A stretch of DNA of 17,724 bases from Oehlia diaphana (lineage: Eukaryota; Glomeromycota; Glomeromycetes; Glomerales; Glomeraceae). The position numbers and the translations under genes are program-made. The notes beneath the pieces are model-generated. The model was not told where the DNA came from. It searched no databases and saw nothing but the letters and a program-made list of their open reading frames with translations. The stretch lies in NCBI GenBank assembly GCA_003833135.1, contig QZLH01000020.1, positions 209,961 to 227,684 of the forward strand. Reading direction: 5' to 3'. This document shows, in pieces, positions 10,161 to 17,724 of the stretch. The stretch's first letter is position 1, and the number at the start of each line of letters is the position of its first letter.

Positions 10161-10360
10161 TATTGAAAAAGACAGTAAAAATGAAATATTTGAAGTATTT
10201 TTTAATAAAAATAATTTTAACTAATCTTCTTTTAGATTTAGCAATATATTTAATGAATTGTTAACTTATGAAAATAAAGATAGTAAATTAAAATTATATG
10301 CAGACAAATATAATAGTGATATAATAGTAATGATGAACAAAACTTCAATAATAAATGCAA
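10160..10360 (+). pseudogene. possible eroded coding relic, unknown family
   Basis: Plus-strand reading gives protein-like stretches: GLKNIEKDSKNEIFEVFF, an apparent intron end (AACTAATCTTCTTTTAG), then FSNIFNELLTYENKDSKLKL followed by YADKYNSDIIVMMNK. The phrase dissolves into an A17 run at about 10360. It has no start codon and no recognised domain, and in-frame stops bound it. The mixed charged and hydrophobic composition is unlike the surrounding A/T noise, which is the main reason for listing it. It may be chance. Confidence 0.25.
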
Positions 10361-10453
10361 AAAAAAAAAAAAAAAATAGTACCAAATAATACAAATAAAG
10401 AATTTACTTGCAAACGATCTGTTTTGCACTTTTACTATCATTAATATTTTGTG

Positions 10454-10848
10454 TAGGGATGGCAACAATCGGTCATGGTCAGTTATTGGTTAGTCATAAC
10501 TGGTCAAGAACCTTTGACCGACCAACCAACTGTTTGACTAACCATTTAACCGACCGTTTAACCGATCCTAAAAACATTTGTGAAATATTTTTTTTTATGA
10601 AATACTTAATAAAAAATGTTTTCGCAAAGTTTTCTATTAAAATAATTAAAAAACGTTTGCAAAACATTTTTTATTAAATTTTATATTAAAAGACAATTTG
10701 CAAACATTTTAAAAACGGTTAAATAGTCAGTCAAACGGTCTGTTAAATGGTCAGTCAAATGGTCAGTCAGAGGTCTTTGACTGACTGATATCGATCACGG
10801 TCATAGCTGGTCATAACCAGTTAATGACCATGACCGTTGCCATTCCTA
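10454..10848. mobile_element. hAT-like MITE with TAGGGATGGCAAC ends
   Basis: A 395-bp element with termini TAGGGATGGCAAC and (complemented) TAGGAATGGCAAC. It is flanked by an exact 8-bp duplication ATTTTGTG (10446-10453 and 10849-10856). Sub-terminal DNA is a lattice of GGTCATGG, TGACCG, GGTCAGTCAAA and GACCGACC words in both orientations, giving extended, imperfectly paired arms around an AT-rich centre with repeated GCAAAC and AACATTTT words. YAGGGATGGCAA-type ends with 8-bp duplications are characteristic of hAT MITEs. An 89-codon plus frame (from a TTG at 10408) that runs into the element is a by-product of the repeats, not a gene. Confidence 0.9.
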
Positions 10849-10856
10849 ATTTTGTG

Positions 10857-11732
10857 TAATTATTGATAATATTCAAAGTATATATAATTAAATGATAAAA
10901 TAAAACTTATAAAGTTAGAAAATTTTAAAATTTATATGGAATATAATAAATATATTGAAATGTAGTTTAACAAGTTAACAATGATTATTTAAAATTTTTA
11001 AAATTTGTGATTTTCATTTTTTACATTAAATATTTTATTATATAATTCAATGAACAGATGAAACTTGCCTTTTCTAAAAAATAAAACTTTCTTTTTAACA
11101 ATATTTTTTTTTTAGCACTATTTATTTGTTAAAATAGTGTGTTTTGCATTTTTTTCTATTAAAATGCTAATTAAATAATGCAGCAAAATTCAAAATATAG
11201 TAAATACTTGTTGTTGGGATTTCAAAAAATAATATTTCACAATAAATGCTTTATAATCAAAATAAAATTTACAATTCTAAAGATAAAATATTAAAAAAAT
11301 TTAGAATTTTAGATGCAATAATTTAATATTGAAAATGTATAGAATGTAAAAAATATGTAACTTTTTTTAGTTGAAAAGAAGGATGTAGTAATTATTTTTA
11401 GTTAATTAATAAACAAAATATTCAAGTACCTTACAATGAATTTAAAATGCTTTTTAAAAATAAAGAAACTAAAATATATCTATTGTATATGTTATAAATA
11501 ATTGGATAGGTATATTCATAAATGTACAGAGTGAGGCAAAAGATTAAATTGTATTCAAAATAAATTGTATGAATAAAATACTGCAAAAGAAATCAACTTT
11601 ATTGCAAATTGGTTTATTAAGATTTTTCATATAGTTAAAAATTTAAAATTAAAAGAAATTTTAAATTCTATTGTAAAAACTGTCTTTTTTTTTCTCTCAA
11701 TATTTTTAATTAAACTATATTATTATTTATAG
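10857..11732. other. AT-rich non-coding DNA
   Basis: No gene or bounded repeat resolved. Contains T runs (11104-11113, 11684-11693) and isolated short frames only. Confidence 0.4.
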
Positions 11733-11890
11733 AATTTGATGAAACTCTTAGCCTTTTTATCATATAAACTTTTTTTCTTGATATATTCACTAAAAATAAA
11801 TTACAAGATATTGATATAAAAACAATTAACTGTAAAAGTTTAGAACAAAAATTTGGAATTAAATTCTGAAATCATATGAAGCAATAAATA
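11733..11890 (+). pseudogene. eroded exon-like relic, unknown protein
   Basis: After an acceptor-like TTATTTATAG the plus strand reads EFDETLSLFII, a TAA, TFFLDIFTKNKLQDIDIKTI, NCKSLEQKFGIKF, a TGA, then NHMKQ and a TAA. Three in-frame stops occur within one otherwise continuous, protein-like frame of about 50 codons. TGA and TAA at such spots fit AT-biased decay of TGG or CAA codons (inference). No family was recognised; a transposon or dead host-gene exon are both possible. Confidence 0.35.
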
Positions 11891-11965
11891 AAAAAAAAGA
11901 ATTTATTAAACTCATCAGGATTACTTTTTAAATATTAGTATTATATCTTTTCAAATTTCATTATA

Positions 11966-12491
11966 CATCAGGAAATTTTTTTAGGCGTAATTTAATGTAA
12001 TCTTTCAGAGGTGATGTAAAATTTTGAAATATTACACTAAAAAATGTAATATTACAGAAGTTTACACTCTTAAATTTAAATAATTATAGTAATTTAATAA
12101 TATCTCGCTATTTACTGATCCAATCAAAACGATATATAGCTCATTGGAATCAGCTCATCAAGATGAATTGAATAGTAGTAAAATCACATCTCTATAGTTA
12201 ATAGAACGCTTTATAGTATGCAATAAAGTTTTAAATTAGTAGAAAGTCATCTATCGAATGTAAAAATGCGATTTTACTACCATTTGATTCGTCTTGATGA
12301 GCTGATTCCAATGAGCTATAGATTATTTTGATTGGACAGTAGATAGTGAGATATTATTAAATTACTATAATTTATTTAAATTTAAGAACGTAAATTTCTG
12401 TAATATTACATTTTTAATATAATATTTCAAAATTTTACACTACCTCCTCCAAAAGATTACACTAAATTATGCCTAAAAAAATTTCCTGATG
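11966..12491. mobile_element. CATCAGG foldback element, copy 2 (complete, uninterrupted)
   Basis: A 526-bp element starting CATCAGGAAATTTTTTTAGG and ending with the near-perfect complement AAAAAAATTTCCTGATG. It is flanked by TA on both sides (11964-11965 and 12492-12493). Arms of roughly 220-240 bp pair along most of their length (GAATCAGCTCATCAAGA on the left, TCTTGATGAGCTGATTC on the right) around a central asymmetric segment of about 90 bp. The centre is inverted relative to copy 1 and contains the unoccupied form of the nested MITE site. Its termini are better preserved than those of copy 1. No protein is encoded. Confidence 0.88.
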
Positions 12492-12493
12492 TA

Positions 12494-12931
12494 GTTTAAA
12501 CAAAATCTTGTTAATAATAAAAAAAAGCAGTAAGAATAAATCACAAAAATTTTATCTGAAAATTCAATTACAAAAATAATTATTTTTCTTATTTTGTTCT
12601 TATTAATTCCTTCATATGACATTTAATTGACTAATATACTAAGTAATTTAGTATATAAACTAAAATCATCACTTTACTATCTTCTTACTTTATGAAATGT
12701 AATTAGACATAATGAACATTATAAATAAAATTAAAAAAGAAATAAGTTAATAATACTGTTTTACATAAAAACTATACTAAGAATTAGATATATGGAATTT
12801 TGCAGTTATAAATAATATTGATTTTAAACAAAAAATTTTTTCTTTTAAAAATATATATGATATTATTAGAAACAGCTCACATATAATTTTAAGAATAGCA
12901 TTTCAGTCAAAAATTTCCAATTACTTAGTAA
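12494..12931. other. AT-rich non-coding DNA
   Basis: No gene seen. A short perfect hairpin, ATATACTAA and TTAGTATAT around GTAAT (about 12634-12656), is the only structure noted. Confidence 0.4.
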
Positions 12932-13157
12932 CAGGATTCCACCTACTATTAAGATAAGTTACTTTGTGGTTTAAGATAAGATTTACATATAAAATTCTTT
13001 GAAGAACCAACTATAAAAGAAAATTTTATGTTACATTATAATGATTTTTTTTCTTTTAAGTTAATTAACCAATAAAATTTAAGCAAATCTTAAAGTAAGA
13101 TTTCATATGAAAGTAAATTTCTACTAGTAACATATCTTAGTAGTAGGCGAAATCCTC
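12932..13157. mobile_element. foldback MITE with AGGATTYC ends
   Basis: About 226 bp. The left arm CAGGATTCCACCTACTATT, continuing AAGATAAGTTACT, pairs with the right arm, whose complement reads GAGGATTTCGCCTACTACT, continuing AAGATATGTTACT. Inner blocks (AAGATAAGATTTACATAT against its complement) continue the pairing. TAGTAA lies on both sides (12926-12931 and 13158-13163). If the duplication is 8 bp (TTAGTAAC and CTAGTAAT) the outer bases differ by transitions. The superfamily is uncertain, hAT-like if 8 bp. No coding capacity. Confidence 0.65.
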
Positions 13158-13309
13158 TAGTAATACATTAAAAAAAGTGACTATTTTAAAAGAAAATATA
13201 CATATATTTGATAATTGGTATGAATTTTACTACCATAAGAAACTTTAGATGGATTTTAAAGTATATTAAAGAAATTGCTAAATTTTTAAAATTTTAATAC
13301 AAAAATAAT

Positions 13310-14210
13310 TAAAAGAGCAATACTAGAGAAATTTGAATATGGTTATCAAGATTCTTCTTCTTATATTACTATAATTTTTAAACCAGAAATTCAGATTAAA
13401 CAATTTTAGAAGTTGCTAATATATACAAACTGAAGCTGATTTTAATTTACCAGAAACTGTGTAAATATTATTACTGATAAAGTAATTTTTCATTATTTAA
13501 TCAGATGTCAAGTACAATAATTTTAATTAGGATTATTATTTAAATAATAGTATACCTCAAAAGACTTCTGCTTAGTTCTAATTGTATTATTTTTAATTAC
13601 GAGCTTTTAAATTTAACAAGAAAATTAGGTATTCAATTTTTTAACAAGTTTGAGGCAGCTGTTGATTATCTAGAGTTTTTAACTTTTTGTGAATGTATAT
13701 ATAAAGAAAAAAATATTAATTTGTCAGAAATAATAGATGAAAATACTAATACTAATATTTTTCTAAAAATTTAGTATCTTTATTATCAGTAAACTGAAAT
13801 ATGAAAAGCTTATCAAATAGGAATAAGAATTAGAAATCACAATTTGCAACAAAATACTCTTACTGCAACAAGTAAATTAAATTATACAGTAATAATCATT
13901 CAATATCTCTTTACTTTAATTAAATATCTAAAATTTAATAAATTTTGCAATATATTAGATTATTCAAAATATCAAAGAATATTGATGATAAAAATAATAA
14001 TCAAAGGTTTGTTTATTTCAGGTTTGATGAAATGCTTAAAATATTTGGAATTTATTTCATTAAACAAAATATTATTAAAAATATTAATGATAAAATAAAA
14101 TTAAAAGCAAATATTAAAGTATCAATCTAGTACTTCTAAATTAATATTTTGGAAATACTTCAATTTTTCAGAGTTAATGTATATACTATTGATTCCAGAA
14201 GAAAGATATT
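13310..14210 (+). pseudogene. degraded coding sequence with stops and frameshifts, unknown family
   Basis: Plus-strand frames give a chain of protein-like pieces: ILEKFEYGYQDSSSYITIIF at 13315; TEADFNLPETV at about 13432; ELLNLTRKLGIQFFNKFEAA, continuing VDYLEFLTFCECIYKE, at about 13600-13710; KAYQIGIRIRNHNLQQNTLT, continuing ATSKLNYT, at about 13805-13890; RFDEMLKIFGIYFIKQNIIK, continuing NINDKIKLKANI, at about 14020-14120; and FWKYFNFSELMYILLIPEER at about 14150-14200. They lie in the same order and strand but in different frames, separated by TAA, TAG and TGA, so the gene is dead. Codons are strongly A/T-ending. Further phrases (YDESISSSDF near 14250) may extend it. I do not recognise the family; a transposon protein or a lineage-specific host gene are both plausible. 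Confidence 0.45.
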
Positions 14211-15240
14211 ATGAAAACTAGTAGAAGACCTATTTATAATCTTTGATATGATGAATCTATTAGCTCATCAGATTTTTAAAGATCTTGAGCTACTTAAAAT
14301 ATATAAAAAAGGATACAAAAAAATTACTTGCATATTAAAAAATGACTTAAAATAAATGTGGATAATTTATAAGCAAAATGATAAAAAGTAAACTTTAAAA
14401 TACACAAAAAAGATATACATTAAAAGTTTACTAAACAAGGTATAAAGATTATATTTATAAAAAGAGAAATAAAAAAGAAATAAAAAAGAATAAAAGAAAG
14501 ACAAAGAGAAATAAAAGAAAGACACAAAATTATAAAGTAATACAAGACCTCACTTACTTATAATAAAAGTTACTGTAAAAAATTAGCTTTTTATTAATAA
14601 TTTTTATCTTACTTTTTTCTTAAATTCTATTAGTTAATTAGTTAAAAAGAAAAAAATCATAACAATGTAATATAAAATTTCCTTTTATAGTAGAATTTGC
14701 AAAGAATTTTATATATAATTTTTACCTTAAATCTGAAAGGTGATCTATTTTATAAATAAGTGAAGTTCTAGGCTTCTAGCAATACCTCTAAATGATAATT
14801 AATTGGAAATATGCACTATATACATAAAATTTTGTTATAATTTTAAAATATATCTAATTCATTTAAATATCTACCACTTTAACTATAAGTTGATGACCAT
14901 AATAACTAGGCACTTAAAAAACAAAAAAAGTATTTACATATAAAGAGCAAATACTGAAATATTATAATTTATAAAAAAATTCTAAGCTATATATATGATA
15001 AAATACTTTAATTACTTAAAACTGAATGGAATAAGAAAAGAGTTTATGGTTGATAAAATAATCATATTAATAAATAATAAAATCAATTAAAACACTTATT
15101 ATTATTAATAAAATTAAAAAAATAAATTTATTTTTGATTTAACTTATATTTTACTTTATTATCATATATATATAAATAATTTTTACAAAATTGACAGTTA
15201 AAACATCAAATTTTTTTTATGTAAAATGAAAAATAACTAT
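14211..15240. other. AT-rich non-coding DNA with a purine-rich tract
   Basis: No gene resolved. Positions 14461-14527 form a purine-rich strand of GAAATAAAA and AAAGAAAGACA words (AATAAAAGAAAGACA occurs twice). The rest is A/T-rich with short palindromes. Confidence 0.4.
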
Positions 15241-15248
15241 AAAATATA

Positions 15249-15392
15249 AAGTATTGCTAAATATTACCACTGGTGATTATCATCTTATCAGAATTAGGGT
15301 AGAATTTCAGGCAGAATTAAAAACATTATAAAATTCTGCCCACTAATATTTGCTAATGCTGGTGCACTTGCAGTGAGATTTAGCAATGCCCT
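15249..15392. mobile_element. 144-bp hAT-like MITE
   Basis: Termini AAGTATTGCTAAAT and (complemented) AGGGCATTGCTAAAT, with a second nested stem GGCAGAATT / AATTCTGCC near the centre (15310-15347) and repeated GCTAAAT, GCTAAT and CACTGG words. An exact 8-bp duplication AAAATATA flanks it (15241-15248 and 15393-15400). The duplication length and AGGGC-like end suggest hAT. It is less AT-rich than its surroundings. The AT-rich duplication alone would be weak evidence; together with matching inverted ends it is good. Confidence 0.75.
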
Positions 15393-15400
15393 AAAATATA

Positions 15401-16307
15401 CAGTACGCAAAAAAAGTAATTATAATTACAAAAATTATGAAAGATAAAAAACCAGTAATTAGAACTGCTTCAAATTTTATAGATTTGTTAATAAATGTGT
15501 AAATATTATATATACAAAATTTCAGTCTTTTATCTCATTTCTTTATCTCACAATCAAATTTTTTAATTTAAAAAAAAATTATAAAAAATTTAACCTATAA
15601 AAAGTCTGAAAATTCTGATATAACATTTAAATTACAGTTTATTAAAAATAAAATAATTAATAAATTAAAGTTTACATCATGCTCATTTTATTAAAAAAAA
15701 TTTGGCATATTTTTATTTGTTGGTTGTTGAGAAAATTGCTTCTTAACCATATTAATCGCAACTTGACTCTAACCCTTAATTTTAGTAAAAAAAACTAAAA
15801 TTAAAAATTAAATTTAAATTATAATAGTTATAAAGAATTATAGTAAAAGTCACTTAATGTTAGATTAATAAAATTAAAAAAATTTTGAAAAAAGATCAAT
15901 TAAACCAAATTTAAAATATTAAAATTTATTTATTTTATTTTAATGATTTTTGAGTCAATTTTAATTTCAATTTACTGAAAAACTAACTAATTAAATAATG
16001 ACCAAATTTTTTTAATAAGTCAATTAAAGATATGCTTTTATACATATATTTTTTTTATTATAAATATATAGGCTAATTGTGAATGTCTGAGCAAATGTTA
16101 AAACTTGTTAGATTTTTACCTTAATTAAATTTTTAATAATTTTTTTTCTTAAATTAAAAGATCGATTGTAAGACAAAGAAATTAGATAAAAAGCAGAAAT
16201 TTTACATATATAAAATCCAACAAATCTGCAAAGTTAGCAAAAAATTTAATCGCTGATTTTTATTTTTTTGCAATTTTTGTAATTATAATTATTTTTTTTG
16301 CGCACTG
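15401..16307. mobile_element. Tc1/mariner-type non-autonomous element with long terminal repeats
   Basis: A 907-bp element. The left end CAGTACGCAAAAAAAGTAAT and the complement of the right end CAGTGCGCAAAAAAAATAAT both continue TATAATTACAAAAATT. Similarity continues for about 190 bp on each side (for example TTTTATCTCATTTCTTTATC against TTTTATCTAATTTCTTTGTC). TA flanks both ends (15399-15400 and 16308-16309), the invariant Tc1/mariner target. CAGTGCGCAAAA-like ends are typical of this superfamily. The interior is AT-rich with no transposase frame, so it is an internally deleted or MITE-like derivative. The left TA is also the last two bases of the neighbouring MITE's target duplication. Confidence 0.85.
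15776..15804. repeat. 11-bp hairpin inside the Tc1/mariner element
   Basis: TTAATTTTAGT and ACTAAAATTAA are perfect complements around a loop of seven A. It lies in the element interior and has no known role. Confidence 0.6.
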
Positions 16308-16309
16308 TA

Positions 16310-16559
16310 TATATTTAAATAGTACATATGGGCTGATTTGTTGTTTGTATTTAACTTAGGAACAGGTTATATTATAACCATCTATAACTAAGTAGTCTAT
16401 AGATACAAGATCTATGCTATCCAACCAACTGGTATGCTTGCGACCAATCCTAGTATCACTATAATGCTATAGCAGTTTGACCTACAGATAGTTCCTATCC
16501 ATTAATAGAATACTACCTGATTAGCTATAACCCTCTACTCATTCTTTATCTATTGCTAA
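16310..16559. other. less AT-rich patch, possible eroded coding or element fragment
   Basis: A patch visibly richer in G/C than its flanks, full of CTATA and ATAG words, with a 15-bp palindrome GGTTATATTATAACC (16366-16380). The minus strand has one protein-like stretch (RIGRKHTSWLDSIDLVSIDY, then LVIDGYNITCS and a stop) between about 16460 and 16364, too short to call a gene. Origin unknown. Confidence 0.35.
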
Positions 16560-16995
16560 CATCAGGAAATTTTATAGCGCGAAAAATTGCGTAAGTTTAC
16601 GATTTTATAAGTTTACGAAAGTTTATGGCATAATATTTCAAAAAATTTCAAAATATTACGTAAGTTTACAATTTCGTAAGATTTATATGATATTACGGTT
16701 AAAATATTACACAAGTTTTTAATATCATAAGATTTACACAATATTACGGTCAAAGTATTCTGCAAATTTACGAAACTGTAAACCTGCGTAATATTACGGT
16801 TGAAATATTTTGAAAATTTACGAGACTGTAAATCTGCGTAATATTACGGTTAAAATATTTTGAAAATTTACAAGACTGTAAACTTGCGTAATATTACGAT
16901 TAAAATATTTTGAAAATTTACGAGACTGTAAACTTGCGTAATATTACGGTTAAAATATTTCAAAAATTTACGCTGCGTAATATTATGGTTAATTT
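16560..16995. mobile_element. third CATCAGG terminus leading into a tandem-repeat element (left part)
   Basis: It begins CATCAGGAAATTTTATAGCG, matching the first 14 bases of the two foldback copies, and reuses their vocabulary (AAATTTCAAAATATTAC, GTAATATTAC, GTTTAC). The interior differs and expands into a minisatellite. No matching right terminus is visible before the window ends. Either it was cut off by the different DNA starting near 16996, or the other end lies outside the window. The left flank is AA. Kinship to the foldback family is inferred from the shared end. Confidence 0.55.
16688..16993. repeat. 50-bp minisatellite containing CGTAATATTACG
   Basis: The core GCGTAATATTACGGTT recurs at 16786, 16836, 16886 and 16936, an exact 50-bp period. 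Each unit continues with AAAATATTTTGAAAATTTAC and GAGACTGTAAACTT. Two more degenerate units precede it (near 16688 and 16737) and a shortened 39-bp step leads to a final partial unit at 16975. Each intact core contains the perfect 12-bp palindrome CGTAATATTACG. Units at the right are the most uniform, suggesting recent amplification there. Confidence 0.9.
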
Positions 16996-17525
16996 GTGAT
17001 CCGTCTCCGAACCAGTGAAAACTACTAATACATTTCGGGGAACTATTTTTACAAATTAATTATCCCTTAAATGGCTTTTGAGCTAATTTGCCCAGAATTT
17101 TTTTTTTTTAAGTGTTACAGAATAATGCTCCAGAGTATATTGATTGACAAATTTGCATCATCGTATATAAATTTCACACGTTTGATCGACATATCCTTAC
17201 CATTTAAGGTTACGATGTTATGCAAATTGGTGATTTTGCCTAAAAAATAACTAGCCAGATTTGTATTACAATCCGGCTGAAAAATAGTGTAACCAATTGC
17301 TTAAAACTGAGGGAATTCGGGTTCGTCAATAATTTTTATATTGTACGATTAGTTAAAAAATTTTTTCTTTAGCAACGCTGGATTCCGGCCCTTAAAAACG
17401 CTATATTTACTCAATTATAAGAAGTGTAACAACCACAAAACTGATATTTTTTATTATTTATATGCCAGTAAATATTTTTTTAAGTTATAAACAATAAAAA
17501 AAAACAAAAAAATAAGTTACTAAAA
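16996..17525. other. compositionally distinct 3' flank of the right-edge gene
   Basis: From about 16996 (GTGATCCGTCTCCGAACC) the DNA is clearly less AT-rich than the minisatellite to its left. It has no open frame of note. On the minus strand it lies downstream of the stop at 17526-17528, so it may be 3' UTR and flank, or the end region of an inserted transposon. Two similar words, AAGTGTTACAG (17111) and AAGTGTAACAA (17422), are the only repeat noted. Confidence 0.4.
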
Positions 17526-17724
17526 TTATTCATTTCTATGAATCACAGACTGTTTAGCTTGTTGTGCCATATTTTGTTTATGTTGAGCGGCATACCTGGC
17601 TATCCAGTTTTGAATAGTTGATACTTTTGGAATGTCAGTTTCTTCTAAACTACCTTCCTCTACTAATTTTGTAAGTTCATTCCACATTTCCTGTGCGCTA
17701 TATCTATCACTTTTATCTAAATTT
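17526..17724 (-). CDS. C-terminal end of an unrecognised protein (partial, runs off the window)
   Basis: On the minus strand one frame is open from the window edge to a TAA at 17526-17528, giving the last 65 residues; the start lies beyond 17724. Readable segments are DRYSAQEMWNELTKLVEEGS, IPKVSTIQNWIARYAAQHKQ and a closing QQAKQSVIHRNE. The segment looks helical, with acidic residues first (EEGSLEETD) and a basic, glutamine-rich tail. The IPKVSTIQNWIARYA stretch resembles a DNA-binding helix region, as at the end of transposon-encoded or helix-turn-helix proteins, but this is only an impression. Codon use is balanced and there are no stops or shifts, so it looks like a functional coding sequence, unlike the relics to its left. 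Family not identified. Confidence 0.7.
   Translation of the reverse strand, partial: NLDKSDRYSAQEMWNELTKLVEEGSLEETDIPKVSTIQNWIARYAAQHKQNMAQQAKQSVIHRNE

Noticed and set aside
10250..10677. Minus frame 10250-10468 and plus frame 10408-10677
   Set aside because: The first is a shadow over the A17 run; the second starts at TTG and runs through the hAT-like MITE repeats, giving TNCLTNHLTDRLTD-type repetition.
13844..14130. Plus frames of 84 and 61 codons taken as small intact genes
   Set aside because: Both begin at TTG and are overlapping pieces of a longer frameshifted relic, listed as one pseudogene instead.
4901..16300. Mitochondrial DNA or a linear plasmid inserted here, suggested by extreme AT content and TGA in reading frames
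   Set aside because: No recognisable mitochondrial genes, rRNA, tRNA, polymerase or terminal-protein sequence; the elements are nuclear-type DNA transposons and the broken frames include shifts.
16786..16950. TAATATTAC units as an integrated rolling-circle virus origin
   Set aside because: No Rep gene, no GC-rich stem flanking the nonanucleotide and no viral gene nearby. The word is explained by a minisatellite in AT-rich DNA; kept only as a low-weight observation.
16688..16993. CRISPR array
   Set aside because: The 50-bp units are contiguous with no unique spacers, and the host is eukaryotic.

Overview
The window looks like nuclear DNA of an early-diverging, extremely AT-rich fungus, most likely an arbuscular mycorrhizal fungus (Glomeromycotina, Rhizophagus-like). 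The grounds are a Grr1/AMN1-type F-box/leucine-rich-repeat gene with a short GT-AG intron, long homopolymer and (AT)n tracts, and a dense set of small non-autonomous DNA transposons in non-coding DNA. The genus is inferred from gene type and composition; no diagnostic rRNA is present.

Layout. Positions 1-2125 hold the only complete host gene, a minus-strand F-box/LRR protein of two exons (689-2125 and 387-602). Its upstream side (2126-3640) is low-complexity DNA with pyrimidine tracts on the gene strand, a run of 73 A, an AAAAT-type satellite and an (AT)17 run. Positions 3640-4900 are less AT-rich but have no convincing gene.

From about 4.9 to 16.3 kb the DNA becomes still more AT-rich and is a transposon graveyard. 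By pairing inverted repeats and checking flanking duplications I resolve: a 36-bp hairpin with an 8-bp duplication (6057-6092); two copies of a long foldback family ending in CATCAGG (7758-8501 and 11966-12491), the first split by a hAT-like MITE (8046-8251); a CACTA-type MITE (9019-9297); a hAT-like MITE (10454-10848); a foldback (12932-13157); a hAT-like MITE (15249-15392); and, directly abutting it, a 907-bp Tc1/mariner-type element with long terminal repeats (15401-16307). None encodes an intact transposase, so all depend on enzymes made elsewhere. Between them lie stop- and frameshift-riddled protein relics (about 10160-10360, 11733-11890, 13310-14210).

Right edge. A third CATCAGG terminus starts at 16560 and runs into a 50-bp minisatellite. 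Near 16996 the composition becomes less AT-rich, and the end of the window carries the C-terminal 65 residues of an unrecognised minus-strand protein (17526-17724).

No tRNA, rRNA, CRISPR or operon structure was seen. The genes do not form a pathway. The main content is one F-box gene beside a layered set of miniature transposons whose relative insertion order can be partly read from nested and abutting target-site duplications.
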